Part shown: positions 1 to 4,204 of the stretch, one piece after another
Numbering within the stretch: position 1 is the first letter of the stretch
How the letters are laid out: each line of letters starts with the position of its first letter
From: Candidatus Jordarchaeales archaeon
GTDB taxonomy: Archaea; Asgardarchaeota; Jordiarchaeia; Jordiarchaeales; Freyrarchaeaceae
Assembly (NCBI GenBank): GCA_038889235.1
Contig: JAWAHN010000008.1
Span: forward strand, 1-5,085
DNA: 5,085 bases
Direction of reading: 5' to 3'
Notes under the pieces: generated by a model
What the model saw: only the letters and a program-made list of their open reading frames with translations
What the model was told of the DNA's origin: nothing
Databases searched by the model: none
Position numbers and translations under genes: made by a program

Positions 1-72
1 CTCTAGCTCTAGCTCGCCCAGCTCTTCCTCTTCCTCTTCGTCCTTCTTCACTAGCTTCACTTTGCTTGACAT
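1..72 (-). CDS. Small acidic protein, C-terminus cut by window edge
   Basis: The first 24 codons are visible, reading leftward from an ATG at 72; no stop occurs before the window edge. The visible N-terminus is lysine-rich (residues 4-10 include K4, K6, K9, K10) and then turns strongly acidic, with D11 followed by six glutamates (12-17) and a Leu/Glu stretch. The start is well fixed by a GGAGGTGG ribosome binding site at 77-84, five bases before the ATG. It lies only 19 nt downstream of the 39-aa gene, so the two are probably co-transcribed. The poly-glutamate run resembles those in two other minus-strand proteins here. No family is recognised and no function is proposed. Confidence 0.7.
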   Translation of the reverse strand, partial: MSSKVKLVKKDEEEEEELGELELE

Positions 73-91
73 TTGTCCACCTCCTATCCTG

Positions 92-211
92 TTATCTTAG
101 CGGTTGGAACTTGGCGCATCTCCTGACTGGTTTGCCGAGCTTCTTCGACATCACTGTCTTGTATGCAACGCACTTCCTGATGCCCTTTGTCCTTCGCTCC
201 TCGAAGCTCAT
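92..211 (-). CDS. 39-aa basic two-cysteine protein
   Basis: An ORF of 39 codons starts at ATG 211 and stops with TAA at 92-94. The start is supported by a GGTGAG ribosome binding site about 8 nt upstream and by its own TATA box (249-255). The protein is very basic and has two cysteines, C14 and C32, in the contexts R-K-C-V and R-R-C-A, 17 residues apart. That spacing could allow a disulfide or a two-ligand metal site; this is inference. The 35-aa product just upstream has the same plan (K-R-C-V near the N-terminus and K-C-L near the C-terminus), so the two may be distant paralogues. The next gene follows after 19 nt. No function can be assigned. Confidence 0.7.
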   Translation of the reverse strand: MSFEERRTKGIRKCVAYKTVMSKKLGKPVRRCAKFQPLR

Positions 212-248
212 ACTCTAAGCTCACCGTGTATCTCCTTGCGTTGTAGAG

Positions 249-255
249 TATAAAC
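249..255 (-). promoter_or_regulatory. TATA box for the 39-aa gene
   Basis: Read on the minus strand this is GTTTATA, preceded by TTAA. Transcription starting about 25 nt downstream (near 225) would give a short leader holding the GGTGAG ribosome binding site of the gene starting at 211. It lies in the 65-bp gap after the 35-aa gene, so the small genes need not share one transcript. It is a prediction from position and base composition only. Confidence 0.5.
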
Positions 256-276
256 TTAAGTACTACAGCTACTGCT

Positions 277-384
277 TTACTGCTTCCTCAAGCACTTGCT
301 CATGTGCCTTTGAAAGACTGGATCCAGCTTCTCTCCACGCTTCCACATCTCAACGCAACGCTTGAACTTCAATTGCTGGGACAT
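277..384 (-). CDS. 35-aa basic two-cysteine protein
   Basis: An ORF of 35 codons runs from ATG 384 to TAA 277-279. A GAGGTGGG ribosome binding site sits a few bases before the ATG and a TATA box lies at 424-433, so it appears to be the first gene of its transcript. The product is basic (many K and R) and has C10 and C31, plus W14, D21-P22 and H27. The K-R-C-V start and the late K-C-L resemble the cysteine contexts of the neighbouring 39-aa protein. A small metal- or nucleic-acid-binding protein is possible, but nothing visible proves it. Confidence 0.7.
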   Translation of the reverse strand: MSQQLKFKRCVEMWKRGEKLDPVFQRHMSKCLRKQ

Positions 385-423
385 GTGCCCACCTCGCGTT
401 CACGTAATATCGTAGTTTACGAG

Positions 424-433
424 TATTAAATTT
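424..433 (-). promoter_or_regulatory. TATA box for the 35-aa gene
   Basis: On the minus strand this reads AAATTTAATA, in the short gap after the JAB-like gene stop. A start of transcription 25-27 nt downstream (about 401) would leave a leader of some 17 nt containing the GAGGTGGG ribosome binding site. This indicates that the small genes to the left can be expressed separately from the large minus operon. Confidence 0.5.
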
Positions 434-455
434 GCATATAGAGGCGGCAGGTACT

Positions 456-1433
456 TCACTTCGAGACCCATCCGCATCCAACTTCTCGGGCGATCGATAA
501 AGCTCTTTCAGCTATCTCGTTATATTCCCTCGCCAAGTCTTCTCTTCCTACTTTTTTTGAAGCCGTTATCAAGGCTCTGGCCCTTACGTAAGCGGCTCTT
601 AAACCATCGCAGTCAAGTTGTCCGTGGACGTTGCATATCGGGAAGCCAAGGTCATCTGGCCTCAAAAAGCACTTGTCACCGTACTTCTCCTTCACTTCCC
701 AACGTTGTGACGGGAGCTTCGGCTTCACCAAGTCCCAGTCCCAACGATCATGCTTTACTGGAAGCCCTTGCCAAGTCCTCTCTTCAAGCTCAAAGACGTT
801 CAGCGCTTGGAAGATCTTCTTCCTTAGCTCTCTCAATTCCTCTATCGCTGATTCCCTCAGCGTTCCCTCTTCTAACATCTTCTTGTGCTCGTTAACTATC
901 CTTATCGCTTCTCTGAAGATCTCAGCGTACTCCTCCCCGTGCTCCAGCCTCATCCCTTCCTCCGCATAACCTTGGATCAATAGTAAGTGCTTCACCATGC
1001 AGTCCCCGCACCTCATTTCTTCTCTACTGTAATGTTCTTCTAGCAACGCTAGTTGCTTCGCTATCTCAAGCAAATTGAACCTAGCGTCGTGGTGGTCGAA
1101 CGTTAACTTCATCTTTGGAACTTCTTCTTCCTCCTCTTCTTCAAGGCTCGCCTCGCAAATCACCTTCCTGTCCTTAGCGCACTTCAGAACGTTCTTATGT
1201 ACCATACAGACGATCGTCTTCTCCGACTCCTTCAGGTCTTGCTCTGAAAAATGTGGGGAGGATGGGTGGTTGTGCAGGACAACGTCGCAACGGGAAGGTA
1301 TCCTAACGCTCCTCCTCCCTCCTCTAACGAAAAGAACTTCGTGGTTCCTCAAGCACAGGGCGAACTCGCTATCATGTCTTTCTCCCAGCCTTTGAAGCAC
1401 CTTCGCTTCCTTCTTTATCTCTTCGCATATCAC
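456..1433 (-). CDS. JAB/JAMM-like N-terminal domain protein with helical CxxC domain (325 aa)
   Basis: The start is GTG at 1433, with GGGAG ten bases upstream. Residues 1-95 look like a compact JAB/MPN (JAMM) metalloprotease fold: an early glutamate (E23, candidate catalytic Glu), strands around 22-37, then H54-N-H56-P followed by S63 and D66. This matches the family signature E...HxHP...S..D, closest in wording to the HNHP of RadC-type members. A run of seven glutamates (98-104) separates it from a helical region with C142-x2-C145-x3-H149-L and a second Cys-containing helical segment (C267, C275, then helices to about 316). The known family chemistry is zinc-dependent isopeptide or peptide cleavage; activity here is inferred. 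Its first 62 nt overlap the upstream 78-aa gene, which suggests translational coupling at the end of the minus operon. Which neighbour it processes, if any, is unknown. Confidence 0.75.
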   Translation of the reverse strand: MICEEIKKEAKVLQRLGERHDSEFALCLRNHEVLFVRGGRRSVRIPSRCDVVLHNHPSSPHFSEQDLKESEKTIVCMVHKNVLKCAKDRKVICEASLEEEEEEEVPKMKLTFDHHDARFNLLEIAKQLALLEEHYSREEMRCGDCMVKHLLLIQGYAEEGMRLEHGEEYAEIFREAIRIVNEHKKMLEEGTLRESAIEELRELRKKIFQALNVFELEERTWQGLPVKHDRWDWDLVKPKLPSQRWEVKEKYGDKCFLRPDDLGFPICNVHGQLDCDGLRAAYVRARALITASKKVGREDLAREYNEIAERALSIAREVGCGWVSK

Positions 1434-1608
1434 TATCGCTCAGCTCCCGAAAGCTCAGCCTGAATATTTGTGGTATGTTTTCAATAATAAGCTTCTCGGG
1501 CACAAGCTTCAACGCTGGTATGTTGTTCTTAAGTAGCTTCGCAAACCTCTCCCTCTCCTTCGCTGTGAATATTATCGCTATCCCCCTCTCGTCTACTGTA
1601 ATTATCAT
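1372..1608 (-). CDS. 78-aa hypothetical protein
   Basis: The ORF starts at ATG 1608, only three bases after the stop of the 168-aa gene. A GAGGGG sequence 12 nt upstream lies inside that gene's end. The first ~58 residues look like a folded domain: a hydrophobic N-terminal strand pair (I2-V5, I11-F14), a basic helix (about 16-27) and further Leu/Ile-rich elements. From about residue 59 the protein is polar (Arg, Lys, Glu, Ser, Gly) and is encoded in the 62-nt overlap with the JAB-like gene in another frame, so the tail may be unconserved. The frame and position argue for a real operon member between the coiled-coil and JAB-like genes. No family recognised. Confidence 0.65.
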   Translation of the reverse strand: MIITVDERGIAIIFTAKERERFAKLLKNNIPALKLVPEKLIIENIPQIFRLSFRELSDSDMRRDKEGSEGASKAGRKT

Positions 1609-1611
1609 TTC

Positions 1612-2118
1612 TCATCGTTTCCCCTCTTCCTCCTCTTCCTCTTCCTCCTCCTCTTCCTTACTCTTCCTAACGACTTGCTTCAAGCTAACACCAAGACCTC
1701 TGGCTATGCCGTGTAGCAGTATTCTTTGCAACGCTATGTTCGTCTTCAACGTCTCGGTCAAGAACATCCTCATCAACTTGTCCGAGCCGCCTCCCTCGCT
1801 AGACAAGAAGCTCCTCAGCAACCACATCAACAGGCCGCTACCAACCTCTCCCCCTCCGCTTGGGTTTGCTTGTTGAAAGGCCTTCACGGCCTCTGATATT
1901 TGGTCCAACACTTGCTGGTACTGGAGGAACGTGGACCTCATTGCTTCGATCAATTGCTGTTGCTGTGAAAGCCTCTGCTCTAGCTCGCTCACCTTCTCGG
2001 CTAACGCAATCACTACTTCCTTGGCCGTTACCTTCCTCTCACTAGCCTTCTCGGGCTCCTTAGCCTTCTCTGCCTTCTCTTCTTCCTTTACTACTTCAGC
2101 TTCGCTTCTTTCTTCCAA
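1612..2118 (-). CDS. 168-aa coiled-coil protein with poly-glutamate tail
   Basis: The likely start is TTG at 2118, chosen because AGGTGA lies about 7 nt upstream; the first 23 nt overlap the end of the 94-aa gene. Regions visible: a charged Glu/Lys/Ala N-terminus (1-29); a probable coiled coil with Leu, Gln and Val heptad spacing (about 32-82, including four consecutive Q at 52-55); a Gly-rich hinge (86-95); an amphipathic, partly hydrophobic helical part (96-150); and a tail with eleven glutamates (155-165) ending G-K-R. No membrane segment of full length is seen. The shape suits an oligomeric scaffold, structural or adaptor protein, but this is inference. Within the operon it lies between the Cys-motif protein and the 78-aa protein. 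Confidence 0.75.
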   Translation of the reverse strand: MEERSEAEVVKEEEKAEKAKEPEKASERKVTAKEVVIALAEKVSELEQRLSQQQQLIEAMRSTFLQYQQVLDQISEAVKAFQQANPSGGGEVGSGLLMWLLRSFLSSEGGGSDKLMRMFLTETLKTNIALQRILLHGIARGLGVSLKQVVRKSKEEEEEEEEEEEGKR

Positions 2119-2380
2119 CTTCTTTCACCTTGTAGTATTTGCTCAACGCATTTTCAAGCCTCTGCCTGCATGCTTCACAGTCAAGCGTGTGCTCGACGAA
2201 CTTCTCTATATCGAATTGATCTGCGCTCGCCCTGCTCGCCTCCTCAACCGCCTTCAGCCTGTCCTTCAACTCCTTGAACTCGTTGAACAACGTACCCAAT
2301 ACCTTCTCAGAAACCCTCTCTGAGATCTTCTTCGCTATCTCATCTAGCTCTCTTCCTTCTTCTCCTCCCTTGCTCAACAA
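2096..2380 (-). CDS. 94-aa coiled-coil protein with H-x3-C-x2-C motif
   Basis: Two adjacent TTG codons (2380 and 2377) are the possible starts. GGAGGTG lies 4 or 7 nt upstream, so the second is equally likely. The gene overlaps the end of the RHH gene by 41 nt (38 nt if the second TTG is used) and its own 3' end overlaps the 168-aa gene by 23 nt. Residues 11-52 form a charged helix with coiled-coil character. Residues 64-71 give H64-x3-C68-x2-C71 followed by R and a Leu-rich helix, the pattern seen in zinc-binding anti-sigma (zf-HC2) type domains. A single zinc site completed by another residue or by dimerisation is plausible. The C-terminus is basic (KVKEVGRKKRS). The similarity to zf-HC2 is motif-level only; archaea lack sigma factors, so a protein-protein role is more likely. 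Confidence 0.75.
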   Translation of the reverse strand: MLSKGGEEGRELDEIAKKISERVSEKVLGTLFNEFKELKDRLKAVEEASRASADQFDIEKFVEHTLDCEACRQRLENALSKYYKVKEVGRKKRS

Positions 2381-2528
2381 GCAACACCTCCGAAGGGCCT
2401 TTCTCCAACAAGGTTCTAATCATTATCTTGAATAGCGCGTCCCACGTGACTCCGTACTTCCTCTTCAATTCCTTGAGCTCCTCATATGTTTCCTCGCTCA
2501 ACCTGAATCCTTTTGCTTCCTTTATCAT
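2340..2528 (-). CDS. 62-aa ribbon-helix-helix DNA-binding protein
   Basis: ATG at 2528 overlaps the upstream stop as ATGA, and GGAGGT sits 7 nt before it. The order is that of a CopG/Arc/MetJ-type RHH: a short strand (K6-S11, G7-F-R-L-S), helix A (E12-Y25 region with E-E-T-Y-E-E-L-K), a turn at G26-V27, and helix B (W29-L41) ending K-G. A basic tail (R-R-R-R-K-R-A-R, 55-62) follows, encoded where the next gene already begins. RHH proteins bind DNA as dimers through the paired strand and often repress their own operon; the repeats at 2821-2887 upstream of this operon are candidate targets. It could also act in partition or as an antitoxin, but no toxin gene is visible. Confidence 0.8.
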   Translation of the reverse strand: MIKEAKGFRLSEETYEELKELKRKYGVTWDALFKIMIRTLLEKGPSEVLLVEQGRRRRKRAR

Positions 2529-2734
2529 TTCTTCGACCTCCTAAGCAGTTTTAGGACGTCCTCTCCCTCCTCCTCTTTTTCGGCCTCCTTCGCTTGCTCC
2601 CTCCTATCCTTGCTCTTCGGCTTCCTCACGCTGAGCGCTATCAACTTCATAGCCAGCGGGCTGCCCAACAGCTCCGGCGAACCCATCTTCAGCATCAACT
2701 TTACGAAGTCCTCCAGCTCAGATTGGTACACCAT
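2525..2734 (-). CDS. 69-aa Lys/Glu-rich hypothetical protein, first gene of minus operon
   Basis: The frame is open from 2782. I place the start at ATG 2734 because GAGGAGG (2741-2747) lies six bases upstream; the alternatives are TTG 2782 or GTG 2770, near the predicted transcription start and without a good ribosome site, which would add up to 16 residues. The N-terminal ~35 residues form a hydrophobic helical region (V-K-L-M-L-K-M, then L-A-M-K-L-I-A-L). The rest is charged, with K/R and E clusters and a final L-K-L-L-R-R-S-K-K. The stop overlaps the RHH start by ATGA, so the two genes are translationally coupled. This pairing is typical of operons with an RHH regulator, but the protein itself is not recognised. 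Confidence 0.7.
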   Translation of the reverse strand: MVYQSELEDFVKLMLKMGSPELLGSPLAMKLIALSVRKPKSKDRREQAKEAEKEEEGEDVLKLLRRSKK

Positions 2735-2803
2735 GAGCACCCTCCTCTTGTCAGTGCTTGCCCCATCCACGTTAACCCCCAATTAGACTTAGCCCTAAAC
2801 GAA

Positions 2804-2810
2804 TATAAAT
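2804..2810 (-). promoter_or_regulatory. TATA box of the minus operon
   Basis: On the minus strand this reads ATTTATA. A start about 25 nt downstream falls near 2780, giving a leader of roughly 46 nt before the ATG at 2734. Alternatively it would give an almost leaderless message if TTG 2782 or GTG 2770 is used. It lies next to the tandem repeats at 2821-2850, so a protein bound there could block TFB/TBP loading. Confidence 0.55.
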
Positions 2811-2820
2811 CTGCCCATCG

Positions 2821-2850
2821 ATCGCCAGCTAACGATAGCTAACGATAGCT
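2821..2850. repeat. Tandem 10-bp repeats, candidate operator in divergent promoter
   Basis: Three 10-bp units lie head to tail: ATCGCCAGCT, then AACGATAGCT twice, exactly. The junctions create AGCTA-ACGA-TAGCT, an interrupted palindrome, twice. The first unit plus one base (ATCGCCAGCTA, 2821-2831) recurs exactly at 2877-2887, 56 bp away, just before the ribosome site of the plus gene. The repeats sit between the two divergent TATA boxes. A 10-bp period matches one DNA turn and suits cooperative binding of RHH dimers; the RHH protein at 2340-2528 or 3241-3612 could be the ligand (inference). Confidence 0.6.
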
Positions 2851-2854
2851 GAAT

Positions 2855-2862
2855 CTATATTT
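2855..2862 (+). promoter_or_regulatory. TATA box for the 38-aa zipper gene
   Basis: CTATATTT on the plus strand. Transcription starting about 25 nt downstream (near 2884) would leave a short leader carrying the AGGAGGTG ribosome site. The second copy of ATCGCCAGCTA (2877-2887) would then straddle the transcription start, which is the classic place for a repressor. Confidence 0.5.
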
Positions 2863-2901
2863 GATTGAGACCACCTATCGCCAGCTAGGAGGTGAAAGGA
2901 G

Positions 2902-3018
2902 TTGGAGGAGTCGCTTGGAGAGCTCATAGAAAGATTGAGGGCTCAAGCAATGATCATAGAGAAGCTGGCAATCGAGATCCAGAAGAACGTGAACAAGCTG
3001 GTCGAGAAGCTGAAGTAG
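2902..3018 (+). CDS. 38-aa leucine-zipper peptide
   Basis: This short gene starts at TTG 2902 and stops at TAG 3016-3018. AGGAGGTG (2887-2894) lies seven bases before the start, giving a strong translation signal. The entire product is one amphipathic helix: d positions L5, L12, I19, I26, L33 and a positions I9, A16, A23, V30, L37, an unbroken five-heptad coiled coil with charged residues elsewhere and an N at 29. Such a peptide should dimerise or pair with another coiled coil, for instance in the 168-aa or 94-aa proteins of the divergent operon (inference). There is no basic DNA-binding arm. A terminator follows, so it forms a one-gene transcript. Confidence 0.7.
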   Translation: MEESLGELIERLRAQAMIIEKLAIEIQKNVNKLVEKLK

Positions 3019-3029
3019 CTTGCCGCGCC

Positions 3030-3055
3030 CGCTCCCCCTCCCCTCCCCCTTTTTT
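3030..3055 (+). terminator. C-rich/T6 terminator after zipper gene
   Basis: A pyrimidine-rich run of C blocks ends in six T (3050-3055), without a hairpin. This matches archaeal intrinsic termination on T tracts. The same C5-6/T5-6 design recurs after the genes ending at 3935 and 4157. Confidence 0.6.
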
Positions 3056-3070
3056 ATGAGCCCCTTTTCT

Positions 3071-3230
3071 GTGAATTAAGTATGTAATCTATATTCTCCC
3101 TCGCAAATCTAATTTAATCTAATAGACTTGTTTAATGTAATGTAAGTATTAAGTATATGTAAGTAGACTTGTTAATTAAAGTAAATTATATTAGGCTCCG
3201 CTAATTTAAATTAATTTAAATTAAGTAGCA
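3071..3230. repeat. A+T-rich repeat-bearing region, possible origin or complex promoter
   Basis: By hand count 37 of 160 bases are G or C (23%), far below the flanking genes. Short repeats fill it: TAGACTTGTT at 3123-3132 and 3164-3173; the motif [GT]TAAGTA at about 3076, 3142, 3149, 3159 and 3221; a tandem TAATTTAAAT at 3202-3211 and 3212-3221; and an inverted repeat ATTAG-N6-CTAAT around 3190-3205. The last repeats also supply TATA-like sequence for the gene at 3241. The composition fits a DNA-unwinding element or a regulator-bound promoter; which one cannot be told from sequence alone. Confidence 0.5.
3202..3221 (+). promoter_or_regulatory. TATA-like tandem repeat upstream of RHH-zinc finger gene
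   Basis: Two copies of TAATTTAAAT. The first, used as a TATA box, would start transcription near 3230, just at the AGGTGA ribosome site of the gene starting at 3241. An alternative TATA-like sequence at about 3183-3191 would give a longer leader. The choice is uncertain. Confidence 0.4.
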
Positions 3231-3240
3231 GGTGAGAGGG

Positions 3241-3612
3241 GTGGAAAAAACGGGGAAGCTCCAGCTGGAACCTAGAGAGCAAGCTCAAGAGCAAGAGCTC
3301 TTGGAGCTCGCCGCCAAGAAGCGGAGGCCGCGCTTCAGGCAGGTAGTCTGGTTGGACTTGGACGTTTTCATGAAGGTGGCCGACATGGCATCGAAGCTAG
3401 GGGTTGCGGAAAACGTGTTGATCGCGGAGATCGTTCGCAGGTACTTGGAGAAGAACACCGAGCCGATCAAGGTTATCAAGGAGACGGTCCCCATGCCAGC
3501 GGGCTTCTACTGTCCGCTTTGTATACGAAGGTTCGTAAGGCCCAGCGAGCTCCTAGAGCATCTGCGCTCTAGTGAGTGCAAGGAGAAGCTGAAGGGTGAA
3601 ATTGGATGGTGA
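3241..3612 (+). CDS. RHH plus C2HC zinc-finger DNA-binding protein (123 aa)
   Basis: I take GTG 3241 as start because AGGTGA (3230-3235) lies five bases upstream; GTG 3232 in the same frame lacks such a site. Residues 1-31 are a polar Gln/Glu-rich then Lys/Arg-rich arm. Residues 33-72 fit a ribbon-helix-helix: strand R33-D41 (Q-V-V-W-L-D-L-D), helix A V42-L53, turn G54-V55, helix B N58-N72. Residues 89-113 are a zinc finger: C91-x2-C94-x12-H107-x5-C113, a C2HC variant of the classic C2H2 with F98 and L104-L105 in core positions. The combination of two DNA-binding modules points to a sequence-specific regulator. It overlaps the next gene by 7 nt, so the two are coupled. Confidence 0.8.
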   Translation: MEKTGKLQLEPREQAQEQELLELAAKKRRPRFRQVVWLDLDVFMKVADMASKLGVAENVLIAEIVRRYLEKNTEPIKVIKETVPMPAGFYCPLCIRRFVRPSELLEHLRSSECKEKLKGEIGW

Positions 3613-3935
3613 AGGTGAGGAAGTACATAACGAAGAACATGCATCCGCTAGCGCCGTTCACCGTTGAAGTGGAGGGATTGACGGTTTTCGAAGCTCTCGA
3701 GGAGCTCAAGAAGATCTTGGACCACATAGCCAAGGACGCAGTTCAACAGAAGCCCGTTGCCGAAAAGCCCAAGAACCCGCTACATTGTCAACACGTTCAA
3801 GACGTTCAAGGCATCCTAGTTTGCACAGCGTTTCCAGGGGAGCCCAAGGCTTGGTCTCGAGAGCTTGTCGAGAAGACCGCTGGCGCCAACGATCCAACGT
3901 GTATCAACTGCAAGAAGTTCAAGCCTAGGACTTGA
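3606..3935 (+). CDS. 109-aa protein with C-terminal four-Cys putative metal site
   Basis: ATG 3606 lies inside the end of the RHH-zinc finger gene and has GGGTGA six bases upstream. Residues 1-43 look like a small strand-strand-helix domain (T19-V22, L25-V27, then helix F28-A42). A linker rich in Lys, Pro and Gln leads to a C-terminal part with C61, H63, C73, C99 and C102 (C-x11-C and C-x2-C, with K-K-F-K-P after the last pair). Four cysteines in that arrangement suggest one zinc or iron-sulfur site, more likely zinc beside so many zinc-finger neighbours. Coupling to the regulator suggests a partner or co-regulator. No family recognised. Confidence 0.75.
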   Translation: MVKVRKYITKNMHPLAPFTVEVEGLTVFEALEELKKILDHIAKDAVQQKPVAEKPKNPLHCQHVQDVQGILVCTAFPGEPKAWSRELVEKTAGANDPTCINCKKFKPRT

Positions 3936-3948
3936 CAAGCCTTAACCT

Positions 3949-3961
3949 TCCCCCCTTTTTT
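3949..3961 (+). terminator. C6/T6 terminator
   Basis: A run of C followed by six T (3956-3961) begins 13 nt after the stop of the four-Cys gene. The T run and the following AAATATA (3965-3971) may also serve the next gene as promoter elements, because the intergenic gap is only 63 bp. Confidence 0.5.
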
Positions 3962-3998
3962 ACCAAATATAGGATATTAGAGGAGAGAGGTGGTATGA

Positions 3999-4157
3999 TT
4001 GAGGATTAAGGTAATGGTCTTTCCGAAACCCCTACTAGATTATGAGCTGAAAATGCTCTATGAAGGCAAGCTGAAGCCGGTTCGATGTCGCAAGTGCGAT
4101 TGCTACTTCACGTCTCGCTCTGAGCTGATGAGACATATTTGGCGCGTGCACAAGTGA
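3999..4157 (+). CDS. 52-aa C2H2 zinc-finger protein
   Basis: The reading frame ending at TGA 4155-4157 is best started at TTG 3999, six bases after AGGTG (3988-3992). An ATG at 3995 is in another frame and stops after four codons (MIED), and ATG 4014 has no proper ribosome site. Residues 30-51 form a textbook C2H2 finger: C30-x2-C33-x12-H46-x4-H51, with F37 and L43 as core residues and basic R/K on the helix. An extra C35 is present. Single-finger proteins of this size are common in crenarchaeal viruses and plasmids, where they are thought to regulate transcription (established for the group, not tested here). The 29-residue N-terminal part is hydrophobic and lysine-rich without a known motif. 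Confidence 0.75.
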   Translation: MRIKVMVFPKPLLDYELKMLYEGKLKPVRCRKCDCYFTSRSELMRHIWRVHK

Positions 4158-4160
4158 GCC

Positions 4161-4180
4161 CTCTTTTTCCTCCCTTTTTC
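4161..4180 (+). terminator. Double T5 terminator after C2H2 gene
   Basis: Two T5 tracts (4164-4168 and 4175-4179) are set in C-rich sequence immediately after the zinc-finger stop. They match the other C/T terminators in this window. No hairpin is needed. Confidence 0.5.
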
Positions 4181-4184
4181 ACCT

Positions 4185-4204
4185 CATACCCAAAATTGGG
4201 TATG
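4185..4204. promoter_or_regulatory. Perfect 20-bp palindrome, candidate operator
   Basis: CATACCCAAAATTGGGTATG has two perfect 9-bp arms around AA. It follows the T-tract terminator and precedes the degenerate stretch before the Ig-like gene. It resembles the inverted repeat at 4897-4921, which has the same CATA...CCCAA and TTG...TATG elements, so both may bind the same dimeric protein. A late hairpin aiding termination is an alternative. Confidence 0.55.

Noticed and set aside
1372-1433. A frameshift joining the 78-aa and JAB-like genes into one protein
   Set aside because: The JAB-like domain already starts naturally at GTG 1433 with an upstream GGGAG, and the overlap is in line with the other coupled overlaps of the operon.
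557-2323. Several plus-strand ORFs of 61-133 codons across the minus operon
   Set aside because: They are Ser/Pro/Leu-rich translations of the pyrimidine-rich strand opposite Lys/Glu-rich genes, with no ribosome sites and no domain-like character.
3285-3897. Minus-strand ORFs of 69 and 63 codons
   Set aside because: They lie wholly opposite well-supported zinc-binding protein genes and lack start signals.
3995-4009. Four-codon ORF (ATG ... TAA) before the C2H2 gene as a regulatory leader peptide
   Set aside because: It overlaps the TTG start used by the C2H2 gene and shows no other leader-peptide features; chance is the simpler explanation.
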